DNA of 64,000 nucleotides. Source: Topomyia yanbarensis (lineage: Eukaryota; Arthropoda; Insecta; Diptera; Culicidae). The position numbers and the translations under genes are program-made. Positions within the stretch are counted from its first letter, which is position 1; every line of letters begins with the position of its first letter. The notes beneath the pieces are model-generated. The model had not been told where the DNA came from. It saw nothing but the letters and a program-made list of their open reading frames with translations, and made no database searches. Below, in pieces: positions 37,901 through 48,777 of the stretch. Location of the stretch: positions 214,074,546 through 214,138,545 of the forward strand of contig NC_080670.1 of NCBI RefSeq assembly GCF_030247195.1, in the 5' to 3' direction.

Positions 37901-40461
37901 TAAGGCCAGAGAAACAAATTCAACTTACTTAAAAGGTCAGCCTGGCTCAGTGAAAAACCCTCACGACTGGAGGCAGGTGAGGGTCATCGCCATCTCAAAC
38001 AGAACCTACGAACACAGCTCGTATCGGTCGATGGATATGCTTTGGTTTCAGCAAAAGGACGAATGATCGCCATCTGCTGTATTCAACAGAAATGGCCTAT
38101 GCTAACAAAGAGTAAATGACATCCGTTTTCTTGGGTATTAAGGTGAGATTTGACTCGGTTTTTACAGGTCTTCATTCAGATAGACAGCACCAACATGGTC
38201 TTTCCCCAGTTTTAAAACTTTTTGCTAAATTTGTTTGAAAAGCAAATGCTCTCTTCGCGTAACGGCATGACTAATTTAGAGCACTTCTGGAATCACTTCC
38301 GAGAACTGGACAAACCACAAGCACAAAATCGACAGCATATCGCAAAAATCAGCTGCATCGAAAAATACAAATTCGATAATTCACGATATAATCGCTCTGT
38401 TCAAATATATTATATTATTTACAAGATAGTATAGCCCGAGGACACAAATGTTGGTACTAATTACGTTGACAATAAATATAAAATATAAAAAGTGGATTAG
38501 TCCGAAATTATTGTATGTTATTATGTAATAAATGCAATGACACCGACTTCTGATCAAAAAACTTAATTTGAAGGTATTTATTTGAATAAATTTTTCACAT
38601 TTTATTGACATTCAATTAGCTACTAGATTACTGGGTAGGGAAAGTTATAAAAATTGGAGCCATAGTACTCAAGTGAGAGCAAGGATGTGAAGTAAACAGA
38701 TAGGAAAACTAGAAGTGGTGGGGTCATTAGAACAGGCTTAATATCGTACGGGCTTAACTTTTGTCTTCTGCTGATGAGGGGCGAGCTTAGGCAGCATAAC
38801 TACGAATCACTCGAGTTCACCAGCATGTCCCTTGGAATAGACAGACTTGTCCATCTTTACCGTGAGTAAAAATATTGTTTAGCATTCGAAAAAATCCTCG
38901 CAAATTCAATAACATACAATAATAACCCACGTTTGATATTTCTTGAGCGTTTCTTCAAAACGTCATATCTGCAATGAGTTACTCTCTTTGTTTACTTTCT
39001 CTTTCGATTTTTACGGCGTCACTATAACACTTTTCAATTATTTTACAGTACAGATCGAAAGACGGTGGTTTGAACTAGCATATTATGCAAAGAGTTGAGG
39101 GATAAATGTTAAGGTGACCGAATTATTAACAGAAGAGAAAGTAAACAAAGAGAGTAACTCATTGCAGATATGACGTTTTGAAAAAACGCTCAAGATTTTT
39201 TACTTAGGCCGTTCTTGCACTGAGCCCTTCAAATAATGTATGTAAAACAAATAAACCTATCATATTCAAGAAGAACGATTGTTATAGAATATAATCTAAT
39301 TTTCCAAATATAATCGTAGCATAAACAGCATAACCTCAAAATCGCCAACCCTGCTTCAACTATAGAATGTGATTGCGATTGTTGTTTATTCGAAACGCCT
39401 TGACTGGTAGTAGTATCCAGGAGAGTGCCAGCCAGCAGCTGTTCTCATTCATAATCACCATCCAAAGTGAGTGTACGAAACGCCCTCACCGATGGCAACT
39501 CACACTCTTTCTCGCTACGCATTCTCACATCTCACCGATGCATCGTACGCAAGTTCCACAAAATCCCTTTGTTGCCATTCGCCAAGCACACCGCCACTCA
39601 CTGTGCCTTTGACTGTGAATGACAGACAACCAGGATGATGGAGAGTACGGGACGGGGGTTGGCGAATCTCCCGTCCCGCTGCACACGCACACACACACGC
39701 TTCCAACCCAACCCGTTTCGTTGATACGGGAAAAGCAGGGAAATGAACTTTCTTCGCCGATCCAAGTTTGGATCGGACGAAGATTAATCATCAGAAATAA
39801 GATGACGAATGGGCAAAATTCAACGTGCACTTTTGGTTGCTATCGCTGACGCAGCGTAGGACATATTTTATGCTCCTGATATCGTATCTGTTTTTCGGGC
39901 TTAGCAAACTGAACTCACTCTTATCCAATTCACAAGATTTTCCACTGTTGGCCTCCGACAGCGCTGACACCATTTTTTGCAAGCTGCTTCCTTTTCTTCA
40001 CGTTTTTCCTTTTTTTCAATCGCAAAGTTTTCTGAACTTGCTTCCACGGGCAACAGGCTTTACCCTCACTGACTGGACACAACCTCAATCTAGAAAGCGT
40101 TATTTATCCTTGGAAAAACCACTCGTTTTTTGCATTTTCCACTTTTGGTTGGGAAACAATCGAAAATGAAAAAATACACTATTGCGAAAACACCACCAAA
40201 TTCAGCCGTGTACGTACGCACACTAGTATATCAAGAATGTACACACACACACTGATCCATCTGTAGGAAAGATCACTACGATTTTACACGCAGGAATCGC
40301 AATACCGTTTACGGTAATATCCCATCCAAACTAGTAGACTATTGCTAAAAAAAATGATCATGTACCAAACTAAAAATATAGCAAAATTCACTCCCTACCG
40401 AGTTGGCACTTGGCGAAGTATCTGCGAGACTGGGCGATCGCTGGATGGTCACTAGGGCCAT
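19983..40461 (-). CDS. ssh: Slingshot protein phosphatase (cofilin phosphatase)
   Basis: Seven coding exons, all GT-AG and in phase: 40461-40399, 31701-31655, 24317-23190, 23133-23068, 23003-22809, 22741-22472, 22410-19983; 1398 aa. Slingshot dephosphorylates and so activates cofilin/ADF, controlling actin turnover. Seen in order: MALVTIQRSPS start; the family's N-terminal region (QHLQSMFYLLRPEETLKMAV, LESLRPGRTRYLVVV); the TEREETECVIR helical segment and DEK-C-like domain (residues about 500-560); IFEHVYLGSEWNASNLEEL; then the dual-specificity phosphatase domain with NVRVYDDEKTD and active-site loop VHCKMGISRSAS (Cys at about 649, Arg six residues later). The roughly 700-residue tail is Ser/Gln/Gly-rich and probably disordered, with poly-Gln (CTG) and a Gly10 run near its end. 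It is longer than the fly protein as I recall it. Transcription start is not located; long introns carry many TEs. Confidence 0.93.
24595..24720 (+). repeat. possible tRNA-like SINE head
   Basis: GGGCGGGCATAGCGTAGTTG resembles a pol III box A (AGCGTAGTTGG). No clear box B follows, and the Jockey-like LINE begins right after. Weak. Confidence 0.25.
24721..26226 (+). pseudogene. Jockey-clade LINE reverse transcriptase fragment in slingshot intron 2
   Basis: Antisense to slingshot. Shows, with frame changes, FPVHKKGNKSKIDNYRGIS, DLSAAFDKINHDIA, SGIPQGSHLGPVIFLLYFND, the catalytic region LSFADMKIFQ, LNPSKCSIVTFTRKR and the thumb/C-terminal part with RRFIRFALRHLPW. One of the two catalytic aspartates of FADD is missing (FADM), and a stop at 25454-25456 splits the frame, so it is inactive. 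5'-truncated; no obvious poly-A tail. Confidence 0.85.
26227..28434. other. slingshot intron, no gene seen
   Basis: AT-rich intronic DNA. Short repeats only; 27830-27960 looks like a degraded interspersed repeat (CCCAAGTAACAATTGAAAA...). No supported coding or RNA gene. Confidence 0.4.
28437..28580. repeat. GGCCGAA minisatellite, array 1
   Basis: About nine units of roughly CACAAAAGGCCGAAT, 12-15 bases each, with one diverged interruption near 28500. Confidence 0.85.
28740..29041. repeat. GC-rich island with serial short hairpins
   Basis: A GC-rich block in AT-rich intron. Short perfect or near-perfect stems: TGCGGCCTAGCCGCA (28806-28820), AGCGGCGTAAAGCCGCT (28842-28858), GTCCGAC...GTCGGAC (28980-29006), TGTGGCGTAGCCACA (29026-29040). 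The motif AGCGATGYGGC precedes two stems. The plus-strand frame 28766-28969 is open, but its composition looks hairpin-driven, not protein-like. Confidence 0.6.
29467..29550. repeat. TTCGGCC minisatellite, array 2
   Basis: About five units of roughly CATTCGGCCAAACGA, 15-16 bases. Same GGCCGAA core as the arrays at 28437 and 30127, but with a different spacer. Confidence 0.8.
30127..30296. repeat. GGCCGAA minisatellite, array 3 (inverted)
   Basis: About eleven units of TTCGGCCTTTTGTRR, the reverse complement of array 1. The minus strand stays open and reads as a KAESQKAE-type heptad, a consequence of the 15-base period. Confidence 0.85.
30700..30900 (+). pseudogene. non-LTR retrotransposon 3' remnant
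   Basis: The plus strand reads VFERKVLEVLYGRAYEPRMA, resembling the post-RT region of LINEs (FERK.LR.IYGG). Stop codons follow, and only a short remnant remains. Confidence 0.45.
30901..33120. other. slingshot intron sequence around the microexon
   Basis: Apart from the 47-nt exon I see only simple repeats: an A-run at about 31239-31250 and a (GAC)n run at 32009-32025. Confidence 0.4.
31655..31701 (-). CDS. ssh: slingshot 47-nt microexon
   Basis: Flanked by TTTCTTGCAG and GTGAGT. Encodes DTSCAEDDENAKVNK and leaves two bases that join exon 3 to give ...VNKSLSDSHS, matching the vertebrate pattern of an acidic GSEED-type stretch followed by LSLSES. Phase agrees on both sides (0 in, 2 out). Confidence 0.75.
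33121..33310. repeat. interspersed repeat family D, copy 1
   Basis: Contains TTTGGACAATTTTAGACCAC and CTTCGCTTAGTTTTTGA. The same sequence is found inverted at about 36770-36995, and a shorter relative lies at 41710-41790. Family and class unknown. Confidence 0.65.
33365..34221. repeat. culicid interspersed repeat E, copy 1
   Basis: Starts CCACCTAGAGGTGCAATTGT and ends CTATATGAGAAAGGCAAAA. Internal marks: AACTCCGGAGCCGGAAGTCG, AAAATCGGTTCAG, an (ACAYAC)n run and CGGCCCTCCGGGCCTCG. The same order recurs at 34780-35402. Non-coding. Confidence 0.7.
34780..35402. repeat. culicid interspersed repeat E, copy 2
   Basis: Shares CCCGTAACTCCGGAACCGGA, GAAAATCGGTTCAGCCATCT, an (AC)n run, CGGCCCTCCGGGCCTCG and the terminal TATATGAGAAAGGCAAAA with copy 1. 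The interval 34540-34700 holds a partial third copy. Confidence 0.7.
35403..36438. other. slingshot intron, probably repeat-derived
   Basis: AT-rich. Recurrent phrases such as ATAAAATCGGG suggest old repeats, but no coding sequence is evident. Confidence 0.35.
36440..36625 (+). pseudogene. Tc1-like transposase fragment
   Basis: HDNDPKLTIS then, one frame over, KQWLSDEMVNVLSRSAHHPD followed by LNLIENLC. These are the second-Asp and Glu motifs of Tc1-type transposases in the right order and spacing. The remainder is lost. Confidence 0.7.
36770..36995. repeat. interspersed repeat family D, inverted copy
   Basis: Reverse complement of the 33121-33310 repeat: CTAAGCGAAATGAG, AATTGTCCGATTGATGT and TGACCTTACTTGGACATTTG match it. 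Confidence 0.6.
37950..38110 (+). pseudogene. possible LINE reverse-transcriptase N-terminal scrap
   Basis: NPHDWRQVRVIAISN...SSYRSMDML resembles the W..V.VI.IPKPGK...SYRPISML segment at the start of Jockey-type RT domains. Short and degraded; could be chance. Confidence 0.35.
38941..39195. mobile_element. MITE with about 61-bp inverted repeats in slingshot intron 1
   Basis: TCTTGAGCGTTTCTTCAAAA... (38941-39003) is inverted at 39135-39195 with almost no mismatch over 60 bases. The middle (about 130 bases) is unique and non-coding. Confidence 0.85.
40399..40461 (-). CDS. ssh: slingshot first coding exon
   Basis: Encodes MALVTIQRSPSLADTSPSAN plus Ser, the conserved Slingshot N-terminus (vertebrate SSH proteins start MALVTLQRSP). 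It ends in phase 0 at a GTAGGG donor. The same frame runs on upstream without a stop to 40536, but the family start fixes the ATG at 40461. Confidence 0.85.
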
Positions 40462-42365
40462 CGCATAATTACGCTCGCAAGCTTTTCCTTCCAGAAACTC
40501 CTCTGCGTTCACCACACGCGAAATGAAGCAAACCAACCAGTCTTTTCCTCAATCCACGTAACTTTCGAAAAAATAAAAACCCGTACCGAAAAAAAGGTGC
40601 ACCACACACACGATGCGAGTTTTTCTTCCTTTTTGCCTCGCGCTTAAGATGATGGATGGCCTGCTTTTTTCGCCTTCAGCACAGCAGTGTTTTTGAAGCA
40701 GCAGCAGCAGCCGAGATATCGACGACACTCTTTAGGTTTTCGTTGGTGAAGAGCACAAAATGTACAGAGGGGAAAAAATAAATGCTACCATGACACGACG
40801 GCTACTGCCTGTCTCTTTTGCTGGCTGACTGACTGAACTGAAAACGTTCTTCGGTGCTGTTTGTGGGTACAGTCTCTCGCAATCGCTCGCAGCACTCATT
40901 CCATGTCATGACGAATACTATACTGGGCACTACTACTATTACTCTTTTGAAATGCGAACGAAAGAAAAAACGGAGAAAAGGAACTTGTCTGACAGCATAA
41001 CACCGTTCGTAACAAAATTTAGACAGCTGTCAAAATTTGCACGCTTAGTACGTGGTATGCAAAAATTTGGGTAATTGAATTGAAACGGATGCCGTTTTTC
41101 ATTGAAACCCACGGGACAGAGTGGATCACTCTTTACGGGAAATTAGTAGTGTGCAGAGCCTCTAATTTTGCAAAAAATGCAAAAATGTGCTTTAAATCAA
41201 CAACGGTCATTGTTGTCATTTCTTGTAGTCAGCCTGTAGTTTAGGGGAAACGGCAGGTCGCTGTCTTATGCAATAGTTCATTATTTTGCAATAAGTCAGC
41301 AACAGTCGGATGAACTGACCGACTCTTCTCGAGAGAAAATGATAATGTTTGACGCACAAGTTTCGCGAATGACAGAAAATTTGAGTTTTTAGATCGAAAA
41401 AAATTCTATTCATTCATAAAAAGTCAGTCTCAGATATTTAGTTGGCTTTACTCTATCTGGCAGCTGTGGTCGGTCGGTTAGTCAGAAGTTTGTCTCCCCG
41501 CGGAAGAGCAACAATGCAATTGCATCGGCTGCCACACCTAGTTTGGGACCAAAGTGATATAGTGTATTGATTTTCTTAGCGAACAGATGAGATGATCAAA
41601 CGCTGCATAAACTATAATTTTCCGAGTGCTACTTCAAAATTGATAGTATACAATGTTCTTTTCTTTCATATTCTCTTTCTCACTATTTCCTAGTCAATCG
41701 ATGTGGGCGGGGATCAAAAATTGATAGGATATGAAATTTGGTATCTCAGCTTACTTTGTGACAATATGAAGTGGGGGCCTTTGAGCATTACTTTTTTTGC
41801 GAGGCACTGCTACCCCTCCCCCCATGCCCTATCGACTCAACTGGGCTATGAAATTTTCCCGATAGTATCTTACAAGTAGTGTTACAAACGGCAGTCTCCG
41901 CAAACGCTGCGCTACGCGTCGGATCGATTCATTAACCGGAATATGTGGATGTTTACTCCTCTAATGGTTGTAAATGTTCATGTTGGCTTGGGAGGCCAAC
42001 AATAAGAAATCCAAGCTGTTATTTAGTAGTGTTTTTCCTAAAACGCTTCCTAAGTTGGTGACCGTCTTCCCCTTTTTTCAATTGTTTACCATCATCATTT
42101 CTGGTCTGGTTCCAGATGAAAACTAGAAAATTAAACCAGCAACAATCATATTTTCTCTTGTTCCAAGCAAGAGGATCATGTCGGAAGTGGTGCGCATTCT
42201 TCGGAAGTAGTTTGCGTTATTCGTATAATGGGCACTACTTCCGACGTAATGGATTATTACTGAATAGGAGAAAACACGATTGTACACAAGCTGCCTACTA
42301 AATGAAAAGACGACTATACTGCTAAAAATAAATGCTGGCAAGCGGTCCCAGTTAAGCTTAGCCGT
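40462..42365. other. slingshot 5' flank and intergenic DNA
   Basis: Region 40462-41000 should include the slingshot 5' UTR and promoter; no firm start site seen. It has a short GCAGCAGCAGCAGC run near 40698. At 41710-41790 there is a fragment of repeat family D (ACAATATGAAGTGGG). No gene recognised. Confidence 0.4.
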
Positions 42366-42495
42366 AAATGAACCGGAATTCTGGCTGGTTCCAGTTCGTA
42401 TTCCGGCTCCAGTGACACAACCGATTCTAGTTAGAATCGGTTGTGTCACTGGAGCCAGTATACGAACTGGAACCAGCCAGAATTTCAGTTCATTT
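42366..42495. repeat. 130-bp near-perfect palindrome (foldback)
   Basis: Arms of about 63 bases meet at CAACCGATTCTAGTTAGAAT near 42430. The left arm includes CTGGCTGGTTCCAGTTCGTA, inverted on the right with a few mismatches. Confidence 0.85.
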
Positions 42496-42561
42496 CCCGC
42501 TGAACTTTACTGGGATAGGCTATTGAAACTTTGTTCTAGGCTACCCGCCGTAACGTGCCGT

Positions 42562-43070
42562 TTAAGGCTAGTTTACAGTTCAAATTTTCTGCCAAGATCC
42601 CTCCAAACTGTCAAAACAAAAGTTCTGCTGTTTCTAAAAAAAATACTAACGGTCAATTTCTTCACTGGATCAAAGCCTGGTTTCAGGTTGCTGGTGACCA
42701 ATTGGACGAAAACCGGGTTTCAAGGAAAACCGGTTTTCATCCAAGTGAATAAATTGGCCGTTACAGTATCAAAATAGCACTGAATTTTAAACCTAATAAA
42801 AATGCAATTTTCCCCGTCGGAAACAATTTGTGTTGAATTGTTCCCGGCCGGATTTCTGTGTGGAGAGTTTTAAAATTATATCCTTGACCTGATATACAGT
42901 CCTGTACTGCCAGATTTTCGTAACCAATAAAACAATAAATTACAAATTACAAAATCCCGTGATGTTTCCCGTGGATGGGTTTTCACTTCATGAAAACTGC
43001 GAGCTTCATTTAAAATACACAGAGACATAAATCCCGTGACACGATTTCCGAACTGTAAACTAGCCTTTAA
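42562..43070. mobile_element. MITE family A, copy 2
   Basis: Bounded by TTAAGGCTAGTTTACAGTTC and its inverse (GAACTGTAAACTAGCC), with TTTAA at both sides, fitting a TTAA target. Shares the GTCGGAAACAATTTGTGTTG block with copy 1 at 8094-8476, in reverse orientation. Non-coding. Confidence 0.85.
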
Positions 43071-44158
43071 TGTAAAAATAATGTGTATTGGTGTTCTAAA
43101 GTTTCGTAGTCGCGAATATTGCGAATTTTACCCCATAAGTAAACTCACAGCAAAATAATTTTGTCACACGAAAATATGCTCACATCGCATCTACCCTAGT
43201 TTGGTTGTTGCTGTGGCTAACAAAAACAACATTCAACGCCCTCTTTAGGATTGTGCATAAGGCGTTCGGTTTGTTTATTTGCTGTCCCCCGTGCACTTCA
43301 ACGTGAGAATATTTATTTTACACGGAAACGAAAAACCTAAAATTGAGTTCCTTTGACTCAATCTCATGATATCGTGGGGGAACTTAAAATTAGGTAAACC
43401 GTGTTGAAGGTAGTTTCCATTTAACTACGGCAAAAATTACAACTCATTGATAGGTTTTTTATACTCAAATTTAAGTTGAATTTACCTAATTTTGACTATA
43501 CCCCAAACAACTCAAAAGTACGTTCCTCCACGGAAGACCTCGACTGAGTCGAATCTCTCGTTTTGTTTTTGACAACACTAATAAGTGCGAAAGCGACGCA
43601 CAACTCAAAAGGAAGTTAAAAGAACTTATTCTGCAGGTTGTTTTATTTAACCGTGTACTGCTTTCAGAATTTGCACGAAACCTTATCTACAGACGAAACG
43701 GGCAATATAAATTTTTTTTCTCAGTCTTGCTCCACTTGGAGTACGTTCATAAAGCTCACCATTATTTTTTTACGAACACCCTGTAAATGACAATTCAAAA
43801 ACAATACATTACCGGGAAAGTATTGCTTGTGGCACTAAAAACTGGATTCTAACCGCACTGCGCACTTACCATTCTTCCATTAAATTCTTCTCATAGACCG
43901 GTTAGTTCGACTGGTCTGTCTATGAAAGTACCATCTCTATCACTTGAAATACATGTTTTTTGACAGCTCGCAGTTTTGAGATCACTCGCACTTTGAAAGT
44001 GCGGAGTCCAGGTTGGTGGGAAGTGCGCAATACACAAACACGTTATTCTTCGCATTCACAGGTTAAATGATTTTATTGCAAAATAAGTGTATTTCTAACA
44101 ATTAAAGTGATCTATAGGTAGTGTCCACCCGTAGAAAGTGACCACCGTCAGTTTCAGA
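43071..44158. other. intergenic DNA and xmas-2 5' flank
   Basis: Possible MITE with ends TTTACACGG / ACCGTGTA between about 43318 and 43660. The xmas-2 5' UTR lies just before 44159. No gene otherwise. Confidence 0.4.
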
Positions 44159-47100
44159 ATGTCGGACGACGATGTAATCCTCGTTGAAGACTCACCCCAG
44201 CGGAAATCCATCAGGTCAGTTTAGAGCCCTATACACACCCGCAGCCGTTTCAACCATTTTTTTTTGGCTTATTCATTTCAGTTGCGACCAAATCCCGGAG
44301 CTCTGGGTTTTGGACAAACTGATCGCAAAAAAGCACTTCAGTCAGTTCGGTAAAATCACCGGGTTCATACTGCGACCGAAGCGGTTTTCCTGCACCGTAG
44401 AGTACGACAGTCCCGAAGCAGCGGAAGCTGCCCTGGTACGGGGTGGCCAATTTCGCGATGTTAAGTTCAACGTATACTGGACGGATGAAGCGCCATCAAC
44501 TGTCCTGGCCAGCAGGGATGAAGGTTTCATCGATCCGGACGTACAGCAGGAGCTGGATTCAATGGGCGGGGGACCAACGGCTGCGCGTGTTCGGCAGTCC
44601 GCTAAGCAGTGTGAGTGTTGTAGGTTGATCATTTCAGCGGATCTATTTTGATGATTGTATTTATTTTTCAGCAATTGAATCATTTTTGAAGAAAACGGAA
44701 CGTTTTCCGGCACCGCCGGTAGTGGCACCGCCGAAGCAATTTCGAATGCCTGCGCGGCCGGAAATTCTCGTGGATTCAAAGGTTGGCCAGGCTAGGGCGG
44801 AGTTTGAGTTGTTAGCGAAACAACCGGCTGCAACGGCTGAGGAAAGATATCGGATGCTGGAAGCGAAAGATAAATATCTGCGGCTGACAACCGATCGGAC
44901 AACGGATATCCGAAAAGCTCGCAGCACTCAGGGAACCTGTTGCGATATGTGTCCGGAGAAGGAACGCTACATGAGGGAATGCAAGCTACAGGTTGCTTCA
45001 TATGAAGCCGGTGAAAGTTCGGCACAGATGGACCACGGGAAGGCAATCAAGCAGTATTCGAGAAGTTCGGCAGATCAGGAAGCACCTATGCCGCACGAGT
45101 TGCGATCGGAGGAAGGTTTAGAACTGACAATGAGTTATTTACTGCACCGAATTGTGGATGATTGTGAAGATGAAGAGGTTAATCTGGGTGATTGGTTTCA
45201 TTTCGTGTGGGATCGGACTAGGAGTCTTCGGAAGGACATTACCCAGCAGGAGTTGTGTTCGGTGAAAGCGGTGCGGCTGGTGGAGCAATGCGCTCGGTTT
45301 CATATTCATTGTGCTGCTCGGCTGGTCGCCGAAGATCCTTCCGTGTTTGATCAGCGGATAAATACGGAAAACATGACCAAGTGCCTACAGTCGCTGAAGT
45401 ATATGTATAATGATTTGGGGTTGAAAGGAATTCGTTGTCGGAATGAGGCTGAGTTCCGAGCCTATGTGGTGCTGCTTAACTTGAACGATGGAAACTTTTT
45501 GTGGGAAATTAAACAGCTTCCTGCGGATATTTTGCACTCGAAGCAGATTCGATTTGCTCTGGAGGTTTACTTTGCTTTGGAGAACAATAATTACATTCGT
45601 TTCTTCCGGTTGGTTCGACAGACTACCTACATGAACGCTTGCATTTTACTACGCTATTTCAACCAGATTCGGACGCGGGCTCTTCAAACGATGCTGAGAG
45701 CTTACACCTATCGAATGCCGGCTACTTTTTCTCTGGATCACCTCGTGGATTTGCTTGCTTTTGAGGACGCGGATGCAGCTGCTTCCTTCTTGGATTGCTA
45801 CGGGTTGAGCGTGGATCAATCGCTGGGTACGGTTCTGATGGATCCAAAACAGTACGAACGCCCGGAGATTCCCTTTCAACTGGAGCGAGCTTACAATTTG
45901 GTCGAAAGCAAACGGGACTGTACCGTTGGAGAAGCCATTTCCGGAGAACCACTGAACGACGAGTCCAGACTAGATAGTCACCAGCTTGAGGAGAGTTTCG
46001 ACGCATCAGGCTTCCTACGACACGATGTTCTAAGAAACATTCTGAAGCAGAGTAAAACCGTCGAAACTGTTTCAACCACCGCTAGTAACGACGATGACGC
46101 CAAAGTATTCAAAGTCCCATCACCAACATCCATCTCACCGAAACCGTTCTTTCCTAAACCGATCGCATCCAGCAACTTTTTCCAACCGTCCCGTTTCACG
46201 GCCAAAATCGAAACCCATTCTCCTGCTCCGATTGCACAGTCTGTTTTCTCCAAGGACAGTCCTACGCCAACCCTGTCCGGTATAACGCCACTACCGAAAA
46301 CCTCGGAAACGCTGAAACCAGCAACATTTGGCCAGAATCTGTTCGGCAGTGTAGCATTTTCGCAACCATCCCGACCGACGATGGCGTTCGGTGAAGGATC
46401 TTCAATTTTTGGTGGTCCATCGGTGGCACTACCGAAACCAGATCTACAGCTTCAGGACGATCAACGGGCACAGAGAGAGGCGGACGAACAACGCCGTCGG
46501 ATGCAAAGAGAAGAGGAAATGAGACAACTACAGATACAAGCTGAGGAACTTCGTCAGAAACGGGAAGCGGAAGAGGAACGTATGCGGCAGGAGTTGATCG
46601 CACGAAAGGAAGCGGAGATACGGCGACTCAAACAGCTGGAGGAGGAAAGTCGACGACAAATGGAAGTGACGGTCAATAAAATGTCGGAAAAATTCTACAA
46701 CGAATTGTTGAAGGAGATCTGCGAAGAGGATGTCACGAAGATTGCGACCAGCTGCTATCAACAATATCATCTGTTGGAAAAGTATCCGAGAGTTCTTCTG
46801 GAGGAACTGCAGGAAGAACTGTTAGCGGAATTTTTACCCGAAGTGGTGCGGGAAGAAGTGCTAGTTAAGAATTGCCAGGAAAATCGGCAGCTCAATATAA
46901 TGCGAAAGTACTTTGGAATGTGGCGCCGGAACGTCCATAATTTACTGGATAACCGAATGCAGATCGAGAATAGTCCAGCATGGCTTCCGGAAAAGATGCT
47001 TCACGATCAGGCAAGAGAATGCTACCAGGAGCATCAGGTCCTAAGCCTAGCCAATATGAAACGGTATGTGGGAGGAGCTCCGAAGGTCATCCAAATTCCG

Positions 47101-48777
47101 GAATCGAAAGAAGAGAAGGTCGATGTTTTCGAAATCGTTCGGAGTGGAATCAAATCCACTAATAGGCAGCAACTGAAGGGTCTAGTCAAGAATCACATCT
47201 ACTGGAAGATATCACTATCGATACCCTTCAAACAAGAGGAAGATTCGTCCGGGTTTTACTACTTCATCAACAAATGGCTGAAGAATGTTTTCAAACGTAC
47301 CACTACAGATACAGGAAATAGCTTCTTTTTGGAGATGCAAGAATCGCCGAATGCTCGAGAGCGTTTGGTAGTTAGCATGCGGCTTCTGAAAGGTGTTTCA
47401 ATTCTTGATGAATCCAACACAGCTAATCCGATTGCTCTAGACAACTCAAATGGACTTCTATTCTTTTTGAACTCAAACAACATTCAGAAATCCCGAGAGA
47501 GATTGCACAATCTTCTACGCAACGCCGACTACTGGGGTCCAATTCCTCTCGCAGTAATTGCCTACAATTGGCACCTAAATTCCGACCAAACCCTCGAAGA
47601 ACTTCTCGGTCTTGACCTTCTGCTAGAGGAAGGTAAAATCGATGACTTCGAATTTTTTCACCATCAGGAACGGCAAAAAACTCCGCTTCGGAAAACCCTT
47701 CTCAAAGCGTTCGCATTCCTTGCTTCCGGTTATAGTTGCGACTACCCACTGGAAATGCAGTCACAAACTGCCTTCATCGGGACCTGTCTCGGTGACGAGC
47801 TGTGGCACCGATTCCAACTTTCTTCCTACCAAAATCCAAAACTCGACGAAGCTTGCCACGACATAAACTTCGTACTAAACCTGTTCAACCAGGCAATCGA
47901 TCGCACTAGCAACCTCGTACAGCATAATCTCTCGGTTTATCCCGATTTTCCAGCCGAATTCAAGCCGTTTGTGTCCAAACGCCGCTTCGACATCCCTCTG
48001 GATTTGGAATACTTCCCTAAGGACTGGCGCTCGTCGGATCGTCAGCAAAAGCTGGTCACATTTTTCCGGAAGCTTAAACTAAAGCCCATCACATTCAATC
48101 CAGCAAACTGTCAAACCATCAAAGACTTTCAAACCAACCTCCTGTCCTATATCCGCAGCTATTCCGAACAGTCAAACGAAAAATCTAACCGACGCTTGCT
48201 AGCCCTCCTTACTCAGCAACTGCTCCGATCTCTCCCACTCAACACCTCGTTTCCACAAGCCATCCCGTCACTCAACTGGCTACCTCTAATCGCCATCCTA
48301 GCCAACGAATTGTTACGCTTCCGCTGGAGCGAATCAATCATTCACCTACCCTGTGAAGTGATCTACCACCGCGAGGAGTACGAAAGCTACACCCGATCGC
48401 TTTGGTGGTTGCCGGAGTTGAAAAGGCTACCCCAGAAACGGAAATCACTCTCCGAGCGGAAGGACAAGTGCGACGACGTAGTCGACGCAAACGTTGATGA
48501 TATCGAAAACGAAAGTGACAATACAGTACCGTTCGCTATCGGTTCGATGCCGACCGCTAAAAGAATGAAACTGAACATCAGCTTGGCGAAGGAAGATCTG
48601 GAGGAGATTCTCGATCGCGGTAGACGCTGTCTGCAGCGAGCCGACGAAAAGCTGACTCAGTGCCGGGAGTTTACCGGACAAACTAAGGAACTGGCGAATG
48701 CGCTGGATGGAAGGCTGTTCGAACAGGAACGGGCGTTTCGAGTGAACCGATGGGCTTGGGAGGCAGATTTTCGGTAA
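44159..48777 (+). CDS. xmas-2: xmas-2 / GANP (MCM3AP) mRNA-export scaffold of TREX-2
   Basis: Three in-phase exons: 44159-44214 (donor GTCAGT), 44282-44610 (donor GTGAGT) and 44672-48777, 1496 aa. Start MSDDDVILVEDSPQR. An RRM-like domain spans residues about 20-95 (LWVLDKLIAKKHFSQFGKIT). The SAC3/GANP domain starts at CCDMCPEKERYMRE (about 217) and runs to about 520, with the signature QSLKYMYNDLGLKG and an export-scaffold helical body. A low-complexity F/S/P stretch with SVFG/FGEG-like motifs follows, then a charged coiled coil (about 720-795, QREADEQRRRMQREEEMRQ). The C-terminal part is GANP/CID-like and binds ENY2-type partners in known orthologues. Drosophila Xmas-2 acts with ENY2 and PCID2 at nuclear pores to couple transcription to mRNA export. 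The size fits the fly protein. A possible ATTAAA poly-A signal lies near 48805. Intact. Confidence 0.93.

Noticed and set aside
44250..48681. Minus-strand frames over xmas-2
   Set aside because: Antisense shadows of one long conserved coding exon.
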